DNA of 64,000 bases from the NCBI GenBank assembly GCA_029851415.1, contig CM056743.1, positions 91,052,501 through 91,116,500 of the forward strand. Reading direction: 5' to 3'. This DNA comes from Eretmocerus hayati (lineage: Eukaryota; Arthropoda; Insecta; Hymenoptera; Aphelinidae). Both the position numbers and the translations under genes were made by a program. The notes under the pieces are model-generated. The model saw only the letters and a list, made by a program, of their open reading frames with translations. It did no database searches and was not told the DNA's origin. Positions 46,225 to 58,945 of the stretch are shown piece by piece; the first letter of the stretch is position 1; the number at the start of each line of letters is the position of its first letter.

Positions 46225-46529
46225 GGGCATGTGAAAGCCGACTTTTACCGACCGAGCGGACCGTCCTAAGAGTAAGGGAGGTTGGGTTAGATATCCTATA
46301 TATGTCATAAGGAAGGGGGCGGAGGGGTGTTGTGAATAGGAGAGAATGTAAATCGACATTCAGCCAACTTATCAGTCGCAATACGACCTGATATGTATAA
46401 ATAGCTGAATCTCCATACTCGAGTCTATGCTTATTGATACATACATAGACTCATGACTGAAAAGCTATCTGCAAGGTATACTGATGATGGAGATGAATGT
46501 ATACTGGCGCGAAAAATAAAGGTTCCCGT

Positions 46530-46775
46530 TCACATTTTTTATATACCTTCAAGTATATTTTTCATGTGACATCTAGTGATAATTCTGTTGGGGCTCACAT
46601 TTTGTATATACTTGCATTCAAGTATATTTTTTATGTGACATCTAGTGGTAATTCTGTACATTTTGTATATATTTGCATTCAAGTATATTTTTTATGTGAC
46701 ATCTAATGATAATTCTGCTGGGGCTCACATTTTGTATATACTTGCATTCAAGTATATTATTTATGTGGCATTTTT
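46530..46775. repeat. ~90-bp AT-rich tandem array
   Basis: Three to four units sharing TTCAAGTATATTTTTTATG, GTGACATCTAGTGATAATTC and GGGGCTCACATTTTG. Confidence 0.8.
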
Positions 46776-47589
46776 GTTGAACTATCACTTTCACTCTTAA
46801 AAACACATTTTTGTACTATGTGTATTCATTCTGAGTGAAGTGATTTTTGCAGGAATATTTCCCTCGGTAACTTCTTCTCCAAGCAATCACTCGTATGCAC
46901 ATCTCTACACATCCTTGAGCAATTCTGTCAGTTGCAAGAAGAGAAAACCTGTTCAAATCTGTTTTGATTTTGACACCTAGCTGCCTCTCGTAGGCCAAAG
47001 TCATGTATTCATGTTACCGCTGTACCTAAAAGGAGTCATGATGATAGCATCACTACTCATGTTTTAGAATACATTCAGATTCCCTGCTGCAAAAGATCGA
47101 TTGGGATAGATTAGAAACCAATCGGATCCTATCGGAATCAATACATTTCAATCGGTTCTATCATTCAACCGGCGAGAGCAGTATTGAGATTCAATGCAGA
47201 TCAATCGAACATAGACCCAATCTAGCTGAATCCTGAATTGTAGATTTGAGATCACAACTGCCAATCGAATTCTATACTGTTGATGAGGATTGATGTGAGC
47301 GAATATAATCCAATACCAGTATTCAGCATAGGATGGGATCCGGATGGATGAATGAAAGATCTTTGCTGGTTCAATATGGTTGAATGAACCAATACAGTAT
47401 TGGAATCAATCTAATTGAATGATGGATCCCGTCTCCCACTGCTCTATCGAGATCAATGCTTCAGAAACTGATTCCAATCGCGAAACGATACTAATCATCT
47501 ATCCTAACCAATCCCGAATGACAGGATTGAATTTCACCTTTTGAATACTATTGTTGCAACATTCCTCAATCGAACCAAATAATTCTCTG

Positions 47590-49880
47590 CAGTACTGGTG
47601 TATAATAGCCTTGCTCATCCCTATCTGTCTCAATCATGAATGGAGAGATTCAAGTCATTAGCCCTGGATCGATTCCAATCATCTCCCAATCACCTATTGC
47701 GTGATTGACCAATCGAGATGAATACTAGAGAATTGAATTGAAACCGTGGGTGCATGGTTACTCTATCCCTCTCAATACTCACAATCAGTATTGAACTCTT
47801 CTAGATTTTAATGAATTGCAATCGAATTCAATACTGCTGAGCAAGATTGGAACGGCCTGAAGATGAGTTTTGCTATGGGTCTGAATCCTGCCAGGCGGCA
47901 TTGAATTGACGGTGTGAATCTATTTCAATGATAACCCAATCACTCGATGCGCCATTGACTAATCGAACTGAATACCATAGAATGGAATTCAAATCGTGGA
48001 AGCATGGTCTCTATCCTCCTGAATATTTACAATCGCTATTGAACTCCTCTGAATTCCATGTATTTCAATCGAATTCAATACTGCTGAGCAGGATTGGTAC
48101 GCTCTCAGGATAAGCTTTGCTATCGGTCTGAATCCTGCCGGGCAGCATTGAGTCGACTGCGTCAATCGATTTCAATGATGACCCAATCACTCATTGCGTG
48201 ATTGACCAATCGAGATGGATACTACAGAATCCGATTGGAATCGCGGATGCATGGTTATTCTATCCTTCTCAATACTCGATATCAGCATTCAACTCCTCTA
48301 GGTTTCATATATTCAATCGAATTCAATACTGCTGAGCAGGATTGGAACGGCCTGAAGATAAGTCTCGCTATCGGTCTGAATCCCGCCAGGTGGTATTGAA
48401 TTGACGGTGTAAATCTATTTCAATGATAACCCAATCACTCGTTGCGTCATTGACCAATCGAGCTGAATATTACAGGATGGAATTCAAATCGTGGGAGCAT
48501 GGTCTCTATCCTCCTCAATACTCACAATCAGTATTGAACTCCTCTAGGTTTCGGATATTCCAATGGAATTCAATGATGCTGAGCAGGATTGGAACGGCCT
48601 GAAGATGAGTTTTGATATCGGTCTGAATCCTGCCAGGCAGCATTAAACCGACTCCGTCAATCGATTCCAATGATGACCCAATCACTCATTGCGTGATTGA
48701 CCGATGGAGATGAATACTACAGAATCGGATTGGAATCGTAGGTGCATGGTCATTCTATCCTCCTCAATACTCACGATCAGTATTAAACGCCTCTAGGTTT
48801 CATATATTCCAATCGAATTCAATACTGCTGAGCAGGATTGGGAGAGCCTGAAGATGAGTTTTGCTATCAGTCTGAATCCTGCCAGGCAGCATTGAGTCGA
48901 CTGCGTCTATCGATTTCAATGATGACCCAATCACTCATTGCGTGATTGACCAATCGAGATGAATACTACAGAATCCGATTGGAATCGCGGATGCATGGTT
49001 ATTCTATCCTTCTCAATACTCGATATCAGCATTCAACTCCTCTAGGTTTCATATATTCAATCGAATTCAATACTGCTGAGCAGGATTGGAACGGCCTGAA
49101 GATAAGTCTCGCTATCGGTCTGAATCCTGCCAGGTGGTATTGAATTGACGGTGTAAATCTATTTCAATGATAACCCAATCACTCGTTGCGTCATTGACCA
49201 ATCGAGCTGAATATCACAGGATGGAATTCAAATCGTGGGAGCATGGTCTCTATCCTCCTCAATACTTACAATCGGTATTGAACTCTTCTGAATTCCATGT
49301 ATTCTAATCGGATTCAATACTGCTGAGCAGGATTGGTACGCTCTGAGGACAAGTTTCGCTATCGATCTGAATCCTGCCGGACAGTATTCAGTCGGCTCCG
49401 TCAATCGATTTTAATGATGAACCAATCACTCAATGCGTGATTGACCGATCCAGATGGATACTACAGAATCGGATTGGAATCGTGGGTGCATGGTCATTTT
49501 ATCCTCCTCAATACTCACGATCAGTATTGAACTCCTCTAGGTTTCATATATTCGAATAGAATTCAATACTGCTGAGCGGGATTGGTGAGACCTGAGGATG
49601 AGTTTTGCTATCGGTCTGAATCATGCCAGGCAGCATTGAATTGACGGCGTCAATCGATGCCAATGATGAACCAATCACTCTTCGCGTCATTGACTAATCG
49701 AGATGAATACTACAGGATCGAATTGAAATCGTTAGTGCATGGTTATTCTTTTCCTCTCAATACTCACTATCAGTATTGAACTCTTCATGATTTCATATAT
49801 TTGAATCAAATTGAATACTGCTGGGCAGAATTGGAACGGCCTGTAGATGAGTTTTGCTATTGGTCAGGTGAATGGGTTAT
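47590..49880. repeat. Satellite A, ~248-bp monomer with trimeric higher-order unit
   Basis: The landmark ACTGCTGAG recurs at 47833, 48080, 48328, 48575, 48824, 49072, 49319, 49568 and (as ACTGCTGGG) 49817, giving a 247-249 bp period. The segments at 48202-48399 and 48946-49143 are nearly identical and 744 bp (three monomers) apart, so trimers were amplified as a block. Confidence 0.92.
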
Positions 49881-52800
49881 AAGGTCTGCAATGCTGGAAA
49901 TCAGGTAGAAATCGATTCGGGTGGATTGAGATCTCGATGTTTCCGATACTGGGAGACGGTACTGGAATCGATCGGGGCAGATAGGATACTATGTCCTCAA
50001 TACTAACAATCATCATTCAGGTATATCGACGTAGATAGAATATACTGTCTCCAATGTTGGGGTCAGTATCTCCACCATTGAGGCAGATAGGACTTCCCAT
50101 CCCCAATCTGATACACAGCATTCTAATCGATTCGGGCGAATGGGTTATAAGGCCTGCAATGCTGAAAGACAGTATTGAGATCGATTGAAGCGGATTGAGA
50201 ACCCGATGTTTCCAATACTGAAAAACAGTTCTGGAATCGATTGGGGTAGATAGGATTTCAAGTCCTCAATACTGATATCCAGCATTCAGATCGATTCGGG
50301 TAGATATGATATGAGGTCTGCAATGCTCAAAGTCAGTATTGAGATCGATCAAAGCGGATTGAGATCTCGATGTTCCCGAAATTGAAAAATAGAACCGGAA
50401 TCAATTGGGTCAGATAAGATCTCAAGTCCTCAATACTGATATTCAGCATCCAATCCGATTCAGGTGAATATGATATGAGGTCTGCAATGCTAAAAGTAAG
50501 TATTGAGATCGATTGAAGCTTATTGAGAACTCAATGTTCCCGATACTGGAAAACAGTACTAGAATCGATTGGACAAGATGAAATCTCAAGTCCTTGATAC
50601 TGGTACTCAGCATTCAATTCGCTTCAGATGAATACCATATGAAGTCTGCAATGCTGAATATCACCATTGAGATCGACTGAAGCAGATTGAGATCCCGATG
50701 TACCCATGACTGAAAAACAGTACTGGAGTGGATTGGGGCAGATGAGATCTCAAGTCCTCAATATTGATGTTCAGCATTCTATTCGATTCAGGTGAATAGG
50801 AGATAAGGTTTCCGATGCTGAAAATCAGTATTGAGATCGATCGAAGCGGATTGAGATCTCGATGTTCCCGAAATTGAAAAATAGAACCGGAATCGATTGG
50901 GTCAGATAAGATCTCAAGTCCTCAATACTGATATTCAGCATTCAATCCGATTCAGGTGAATATGATATGAGGTCTGCAATGCTAAAAGTAAATATTGAGG
51001 TCGATTGAAGCTTATTGAGAACTCAATGTTCCCGATACTGGAAAACAGTACTAGAATCGATTGGAGAAGATGAAATCTCAAGTCCTTGATACTGATACTC
51101 AGCATTCAATTCGCTTCAGATGAATACCATATGAAGTCTGCAATGCTGAATATCACCATTGAGATCGACTGAAGCAGATTGAGATCCCGATGTACCCATG
51201 ACTGAAAAACAGTACTGGATTGGATTGGGGCAGATGAGATCTCAAGTCCTCAATATTGATGTTCAGCATTCTATTCGATTCAGGTGAATAGGATATAAGG
51301 TTTCCGATGCTAAAAATCAGTATTGAGATCGATTGAAGCGGATTGGGATCTCAGTTTTCCCAATACTTGGGAACGGTATTGGAATGAGTTGGGGCAGAAA
51401 GGATATCAATTCTCCAATACTAATTCTCAACATTCAAGTCGATTCAAGTAGACAGGATATTAAGAGGTTCCTTATGCTTACATTCAGTATTGTGATCGAT
51501 TGGATTGGATTGAGATAGCGATCTACCGGATCATGAAAGACAGTACTTGAATCGATTCAGGTTATTGAGATATGAAGGCTCCAATACTTACAGTCAGTAT
51601 TGAGATCGATTAAAGTGGGTCGAGATGCCGATGTTCCCACTACTGGAGAACAGTACTGAAATCGATTGGGGCAAATAGGATTTCAAGTCCTCAATACTGA
51701 TATTCAGCATTCAATTCGATTCAGGTGAATATCATGTAAGGTCTGCAATGCTGAACATCAGTATTGAGATCGATTGAAGCGGATTGAAAATCCGATGTTT
51801 CTAATACTGAAAAACAGTTCTGGAATCGATTGGGACAGATAGGATTGCAAGTTCTGAATACTGATATCCGGCATCGATTTTGATTCAGGTGAATGGGATA
51901 TAAGATCTGCAATGCTGAAAATCAGTATGTATCGAGATCGATTGGAGCAGACTGAGTCTCGATGTTTCCAATACTGAAAAACAGTTCTGGAATCGATTGG
52001 AGTAGATAGGATTTCAAATCCTCAATACTGATATCCAGCAGTCAATCCGATTCAGGTAAATAGGAAATAAGGTCTGCAATGCTGGAAATCAGTATTGAAA
52101 TCGATTGAAGATGATTGAGATCTCGATGTTTCCAATTCTGAAAAACAGTATTGGAATCGATTGGGACAGATAGGATTGCCAGTTCTGAATACTGATATCC
52201 GGCATCGATTTTGATTCAGGTGAATGGGATATAAGATCTGCAATGCTGAAAATCAGTATGTATCGAGATCGATTGGAGCAGACTGAGTCTCGATGTTCCC
52301 AATACTGAGGAACAGTTCTGGAATTGATTGGGGCAGATAGGATTCCAAGTCCTCAATACTGATTTTCAACATTCAAATCGATTCAAGTAGATAGGATATA
52401 ATAAGGTCACTTATGTTTTCATTTAGTTTCGAGATCGATTGAAGTTGATTGAGATAGCGATCTACCCAATACTGAGAGACAGTACTCGAATCGATTCAGG
52501 TTATTGGGATAAAGGGCTCCAATACTTACAGTCGGTATTGAGATCGATTAAAGTGGGTTGAGATCTCAATGTTCCCAATACTAGAAAACAGTAAGGAAAT
52601 CGATTGGGCAGATAGGATTTCAAGTCCGCAATACTGATATTTAGCATTCAATTCGACTCAGGTAAATATCATGTAAGGTCTGCAGTGCTGAACATCAGTA
52701 TTGAGATCGATTGAAGCGTATTGAGATCCCGATATTCCCAATACTGAAATACTGGACTGGAATCGATTGGGGCAGATAGGATTCCAAGTCCTTAATACTG

Positions 52801-54380
52801 ATATTCAGCATTCAATTCGATCCAGGTAAATATCATATGATGTCTGCAATGCTGAAAATCAATATTGAAATCGATTTAAGATGATTAAGATCTCGATGTT
52901 TTCAATTCTGAAAAACAGTACTGGAATCGATTGGGGCAGATAGGATTGCAAGTCCTGAATACTGATATTCAGCATTCAATCCGACCCAGGTAAATATGAT
53001 ATAAGGTCGTCAATGCTGAAAAGCAGTATTGAGATCGATTGGAGCGGATTGAGAACCCGATGTTTCCAATACTGAAAAACAGTTCTGGAATCGATTGGAG
53101 TAGATAGGATTTCAAATCCTCAATACTGATATCCAGCAGTCAACTCGATTCAGGTCAATAGGATATAAGGTTTCCGATGCTGAAAATCAGTATTGAGATC
53201 GATTGAAGCTGATGAAGATCTCGATGTAACCAATACTGAAAAACAGTACTGGAATCGACTGAGGCAGATAGGATTCCAATTCTCCAATACTGATTTTCAG
53301 CATTCAAATCGATTCAAGTAGATAGGATATGAGGTTTCTAATGCATACTTTTAGTATTGAGATCGATTGAAGTGGATTGAGATAGCGATCTACCCAATAC
53401 TGAGAGACAGCGCTGAAACCGATTCAGGTTATTAGGATATAATGACTCCAATACTCACATTCAGTATTGAGATCGATTGAAGTGGGTTGAGATCTCGATG
53501 TTCCCAATACTAGACAACAGTACTGGAATCGACTGGGACAGATAGGATTCCAAGTCCTCAATACTCTTATTCAGCATTCAAATCGATTAAGGACGATGAA
53601 TAAACTCGTCAATGCTCATAGTCAGTATTGAGACCGATTGACGTCGTGTGAGATATCGAGATTCCCATTCCTGGAAGTTAGTATTGGAATCGATTGAGGC
53701 CGATGAATTCGAGTGGCTGACGCTAGGTGGCGTTTTGATGACCATCTCAGTTTGCATCCAAATATCATGGGATTGCTTTCTCGCAAGCGGCGAACCATCT
53801 CTCCTGTTCCTATATAAGACTGATGAGTGATAGAACCTCCAAATAGCGTTTAGTTATGTAGTGCGATGATATGTTAATGCGATCATGATTAGAATAAGTA
53901 TTGGATTGTATTGAAACCTTAGCTGTAATGTGAGTGATGTATATGTGAGACGTTGATTTGTAATAATGACTGAAAGTCAGTATTGAGGTCGATTGAGGGG
54001 GATTGAGTTCTCGATGTTCCCAATACTGAAAAACAGTATTCGAACCGATTGAGGCAGATAGGATTTCGGATTTCTAATAATAATATACAGCATTCAAATT
54101 GATCCAGATAAATACGGCTTAAGGTCTCCAATGCTTCCAGTCAATATTGAGGTCGATTGAGGCGGATTGAGATCTCGATGTTTCCAATACTGGGAAACAG
54201 TATTGAAATCGATTGAGGCAGATAGGATTTCGAAATTCCAATAATGATATCGAGTATTCAAATCGATCCAGATAAATAGGGTTTAAGGTCTCCAATGCTT
54301 CCAGTCAGTATTGAGGTCGATTGAGGTGGATTGAGATCTCGATGTTTCCATTACTGAAAAACAGTGTTGGAATTGATTGA
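49880..54380. repeat. Satellite B, ~164-bp monomer with trimeric higher-order unit
   Basis: About 27 diverged monomers with landmarks CAGTATTGAGATCGATTG, CAATACTGAAAAACAGTACT and CAAGTCCTCAATACTGAT. A 492-bp (three-monomer) block is repeated: AATAGAACCGG-containing segments start near 50371 and 50863. A less regular stretch with unrelated sequence lies at about 53700-53930. Confidence 0.9.
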
Positions 54381-54859
54381 AGTAGATAAGACACATAACA
54401 TGTCAATGCTTTATTGACACAGATTGGAATCGCGATATCCTATCAAGGGAATCAGCATTCATACAGATAGAACATCGACTTCCGAATACTGGCAGTAAGT
54501 ATTGAGATTGATTGGCGATCTTACTTTCAATGCGAAAAGTCTGCATTGGTGAAGATTGGTCTATACTGTTCGAATCATGATCACCATCATTGATCGTTAT
54601 TGAACTCCAATCTTCTTCAATCCTGAAAGTCATGTTTCAAATTCATCATGAGTTTCTAGATTCCGAACGATTGGATGTATTTCAATCGAATCCAATCGAA
54701 CTTTTGCAGCAGGGTTGTACACTCAAATTTGACTCTATTTGAGACTCAAAACAATTCCAGAATTTCATGTGGAGCAACTCGACGAAGACAACTTGTTCCA
54801 AAAATTTTGGGATACAAAGTTAATTATTTACTAATAAACAATTAGAAATCAGTAAATAC

Positions 54860-56030
54860 AGATAGAAGCTATGCAGATCTTATTCGAATACATACATTCA
54901 TGGCATTCCTTGAAATGAAGATGAAATCACACCGCTGGAATATAAATATCTCAACAAACATAATTGGGAGTTCGTGGCATACTCAAGATCAGCTTTCGCT
55001 CTCGAAGTCACTCAATAGCAAGCTATTCTGAACAAATATTTCAACGTACTCTTGTTGAAACCATGAAAAGAATGATCAGATTGATCAGAGATAATCTAAG
55101 GGCACACAAATAACAATGAGATTATGAATTCCACCAATAAATACATGGTATCATAGAATTTACCATGTAAGATTCCAATTCCAAATTACAAAAGCTCCAC
55201 AGCTGGGCAAATTTTCAACAGATTGAAACAAATGAATATGAGATCACTCCTGTGAAATCTAGGGATCTCAGCAAACACAAATTGGAGCTCACTGCAATGT
55301 CCACTAATTCACTTTCGCTCTAAAATTCACCCGGGCGCTCCATTTGGACCAGGCGATTACAAGATATTCTGGTTGGATCCTAGAGTGGTATGGTAAAATC
55401 AATCAAACATGATTCAGAAATCAACTCATAACAATGAGATTCTAAATTTCATCAGTAAATCCTTTGTGGAATGACCATGTAACTTTTCAATTTCAAGTCA
55501 CAAAAACTCCACAACTAAGCCAATTCTCAATAGATTCAAAAGTGTGAATATGAGATCACCCCTCTAAAATACAGGGATCTCAGCAGACAAAAATTGAAGC
55601 TTATATAGCAATGACCACTCATTTACTTTTGCTCTAAGAGTCACCCGGGTGCGCCATTTGATCTAGGTAATTTTAAGATATTCTAGTTGGAACCTTCAGT
55701 AACATGGTGAGATCAATCAAATATGTTCCAGAGGTCAACTCATGACAATAAGATTCTAAATTTTATCACTTCATTCTTTGTAGAGTGGAATCCACCTTGT
55801 GACTTTTCAACTTTGAGTCACAAAATCTCCACGACTAAGCTCTAATTCTCAATAGATCTGAATGAATGAATGTGGATTCACCCCTCTATAATACAGGGAT
55901 TTTAGTAAACACAAATTGAACCTTATAGCAAACTCCAAATATTCACTTCTGCTTTAAGACTTACCCGTGCTCACTATTTGGACCAAGTATTTTGACATAT
56001 TGTAGTTGAAACATCAAATACATAGAATCA
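54860..56030. repeat. ~315-bp tandem repeat
   Basis: Three to four units with landmarks CTCCAC[A/G]ACTAAGC, CAATAGATTCAAA, AGGGATCTCAGCAAACA and AGATATTCT[G/A]GTTGGA. Confidence 0.7.
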
Positions 56031-56809
56031 TTAGTTTGCTCGTAAATCATCTGAAGGCCTTCATATTATAGGAACATTCTGAAATACCTAGTTCGGTGAG
56101 ACCGAAAGGTTGTAAACCTATCTGATGAGCTATCTCATGTATCTGTATAGAGAGGGTATTTTTTGCAATTTTGGTGGATGCATGCCTTTCCTTTCGGTTT
56201 ATCAATCTAGTGGTTTTTCTTCTGATCTGTTTTCAAGTATGTAACTTCATCTATATCTTGGGTAATGCTAACTCCACATTCTGTATGAAGATTTCTGATG
56301 TCCACGAAAGACAATTTCATACCTCGAGAGGCTTAGATTTGGATGTCAATATCAATAAAGCCTTGCCTCGTTGATTACTATTATTGTTAATTATTTAGTC
56401 ACTTCAAGGCTCAGAATGATTATTATCACTGTCACTCTTATATATATTCACTGCTTTTCAAATCAAGGAGCGAGTAATTGCCTCAAGAAACAGGATTGTC
56501 ACTCAGATTGTCAATACTTGGATTGGTTCTCCTCAGATATGAACAAAGTTATTACTATTTTTCATAAAGTTTTGCCAACGAATGAATTTTCTGTCCCTGA
56601 TTTTTATTATGTGCAAGTCAAATATGAGTACCGCGCGACAACTCACGACAGTCCATCATCGTTCATTCAAAACAATAACAACAGCTGGTGTGGGCGGTAG
56701 ATGACCTAACCCAACCTTGCCTCGACTCAGCCAAAATCACAGCTCATGGGCCTTCCGCAATGTCATACTTCTGATCATTTTCTGAACTATTCGAGGACAA
56801 TCTCGGGAA
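56031..56809. other. Unassigned sequence in the TTAA element
   Basis: Two open frames of ~70 and ~110 codons on the plus strand were examined. They have no recognised motif and no family match from memory, so no gene is called. Confidence 0.35.
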
Positions 56810-56814
56810 AAGTA

Positions 56815-57045
56815 CTTCCAAGTAAGAAAGCTTTCGGATGCGATCTATCATTTAAAAAAAGAATCGATTTAATTGATTGGATATTGCCTTCGAACTTTGG
56901 TTTCGAAGTCAGGCGTGTGAGTATTTTTTCAGGCAATGGTCAACTTCGAAACCAAAGTTTGAAGGCAATATTCAACCAATCAACTCGATTCTTTCTTTGA
57001 ATGATAAATCTGATCCCAAAGCTTCCATACTTGGGATCACTTTTT
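56815..57045. repeat. Hairpin with ~105-bp arms next to the TTAA element right end
   Basis: TTGCCTTCGAACTTTGGTTT is mirrored by AAACCAAAGTTTGAAGGCAA, and AAGAATCGATTTAATTGAT by the partner near 56980. Arms are diverged by several bases. Confidence 0.75.
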
Positions 57046-57130
57046 CTAGATTCACCTCAGATCTCGGGAGAAAAATCGATTTGTTAATGGTTTGAGGTGC
57101 CGGTAAAAGTTGGCTTTCACATGCCCTTAA

Positions 57131-57344
57131 ACCTTTAGCAAGCTTACTTCGAAAATTTTTGGAAGTTCCCTGAAAGTGTTTTGGAAAGTTCCTATGTGAG
57201 CAAGCTCCTTGGAATATTACTGAAAGTTTTTTAAAGGTTTTTGGCACGTTTTTGGAATGTTTCTGATTTGTTTCTGAAGTTTTTAAAAAATATTTCTGAA
57301 ATGTTTCTGGAAAGTTCCAGAAATGTTCCTGGAATGTTTCTGAA
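57131..57344. repeat. Continuation of the duplicated segment, GAA/TTC-word rich
   Basis: Joins the 45431-46224 copy across the TTAA element. The last ~60 bp are an almost regular alternation of GAA and TTC spaced by two or three bases. Confidence 0.7.
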
Positions 57345-57435
57345 GCGCTGCTGATAACTAACTCCTCACACATTCATACACTACCACATTCATACATATG
57401 CGCGCGCTGGTAGATCCAGACGGGCATGTGTTATA
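57345..57435 (-). repeat. Partial gypsy LTR, left palindrome arm
   Basis: Mirror of 62340-62430. The LTR start has mutated from TGTAACAC to TATAACAC. Confidence 0.65.
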
Positions 57436-57774
57436 TCTTCCTTTTTTTGAAATCAAGTTACATACTCATTCAGATAAAATGGCTTTCTTATTTCTCGGCC
57501 ACTTCTTGTGACTGTTCTACTAGCTTCTGAGTTCTGGCTTATATTTAGCTGGCTATCGGCGACCTGCGTATTGCCTATAACGTTTCCTTGGCTCCTGCAC
57601 CTTGGATATTGGCTTCAGTAGCCTCACCTTGCAAGCTCTGAGAGTTCAGATCGTCATAGTCACTATTCGGTTTAAACTTGAAATGACAACCTTTATCTAC
57701 ATTGAGTTGACTCCATTTCTAGTTATTATATTTCCATGTTCATTATTTATCTGATATGATCTAGGGGTTTTCCC

Positions 57775-58770
57775 CTTTTTCTGCACTTGAGCTGGTTCCC
57801 AACTATTTCCGTGTTTGTACCTTACAAAATCGTTCTCTCTCAGTTCCGGAAGGTTTTTGTAGCTTCGGTCATGGTTGTCTTTCTAACAGTTTTTCTCTGA
57901 AAGTTGAATCTTTTTTGTTCGCTTCAAAAAATTCCGGCAACACTCCTCTTACATTCCTGCCTAGCATTGTCATGTTTGGTGACTGTATCTCTTTTGAAAT
58001 TGGCATGTTACTCAGTTCTAGAAGCGCCAGATAAGGATCTTTTCCGTCATACAATGCTCTCTCCATAACTTTTTTAACTGTTTGAATACATCTCTCTACC
58101 ATGCCGTTGCTTCTAGGGTGATATAGACTGGATGTTACATGATCAAAATTCCAAGCTTGACTGAATTTTTTAAAGAGCTGGCTATCAAACTGTGGACTAT
58201 TATCTGATTTTACCTTTTTAGGGACTCCGAATCTTGGAAAGTAGGATTTTCAGGCCACTATCACAGACTCAGTGCTTTCATCTTTCAATAAACCCACTTC
58301 CACATATTCAGAATAGTAATCTGTGACAAGAATATGTGCTAACCGATTGATGTAGAATATGTCCACTCCTACTTCTTCCCAGCAGTTGTGAGGTATTTCA
58401 TGCGGGATTAGACTTTCTTGAGTGTTGTTCCTTTGAAATTTTCGACAAGCTTCACATTTTGCTATCATGGCTTCAATCTCCCTAGTTATGCCTGGCCAAA
58501 ACACAACTTCTCTTGCTCTGTATTTGGTTTTTTCTATGATGTCATTATAGTGCAGTTTTGCTAATACATCTTTCCTCAAATTATTTGGTACAACGATTCT
58601 CTCATCTTTATATAGCAAACCCTCATGTTCAAACATACTACCCTGAAAGGTATGAAATCCTTTACAGTTATCAGGGACGTCTTTGATTTCTGCCGGCCAA
58701 CCTTTTTGCTTTCTCTAAAGAGAAAGCTTTGTTTTCGACACAGCAAATTTTTGATCAATTTTTCCATTTA
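57775..58770 (-). pseudogene. Gypsy integrase, left palindrome arm
   Basis: Minus strand. The main blocks are 58250-58636 and 57869-58102. The N-terminal zinc-binding region keeps C-x2-C (CEACRKF) and WPGI, but one expected His is not seen. The core shows catalytic Asp in VGVDIF, Asp in KSDNSPQF (Ser where Gly is usual) and Glu in HPRSNGMVER. A GPY-type C-terminal region follows with WEPAQVQKKGK. A TGA interrupts the core at about 58250; the right arm has TAA at the matching codon. Frameshifts follow the last block. Non-functional. Confidence 0.82.
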
Positions 58771-58920
58771 AGTCAATATTTTCTTCAACATAATTCATCT
58801 TATCACAAAAGTGCTTCAACCATCTCATTCCTCTCGCCAAAATCTAACGATTGTAAGTAACACTTTTCTCCTTATAATCCTCAAAAACCCTCCAGTGACT
58901 CATCTCTCCGGCCCTTTGTC

Positions 58921-58945
58921 TGTGTGTGTGTGTATGTGTGTTTTT
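58921..58945. repeat. (TG)n microsatellite in the palindrome arm
   Basis: Interrupted TGTG run, mirrored as CACA at about 60837-60856. Confidence 0.8.

Larger units (their letters stand above)
47082..54714. mobile_element. 7.6-kb CCCTGCTGC-ended element composed mostly of two satellites, TT target duplication
   Basis: Starts CCCTGCTGCAAAAGATCGAT and ends with the inverse in GAACTTTTGCAGCAGGG. TT flanks both sides (47080-47081, 54715-54716). The terminal ~100 bp on each side are dense in CAATCGATT-like words, and the same words run through both satellite families that fill the interior. No gene recognised. It therefore belongs with the other CCCTGC-ended elements, with its interior expanded into satellite. 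Confidence 0.82.
46225..57126. mobile_element. 10.9-kb TTAA-flanked TIR element
   Basis: Ends GGGCATGTGAAAGCC[G/A]ACTTT and its inverse, a ~26-bp TIR with one mismatch, flanked by TTAA (46221-46224, 57127-57130). The duplicate segment near 37690 shows the uninterrupted sequence. TTAA targets are typical of piggyBac and Kolobok elements. No transposase was recognised. The interior holds an AT-rich ~90-bp tandem array, a 7.6-kb satellite-filled CCCTGC element, a ~315-bp tandem repeat and a hairpin next to the right end. AACCCAACC motifs sit 50-430 bp from each end, in opposite orientation. Confidence 0.85.

Noticed and set aside
47082..54714. CRISPR-like or centromeric array interpretation of the satellites
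   Set aside because: Monomers are 164-248 bp, contiguous and diverged without spacers, so not CRISPR. Centromere function cannot be judged from sequence, and the block is bounded by transposon ends.
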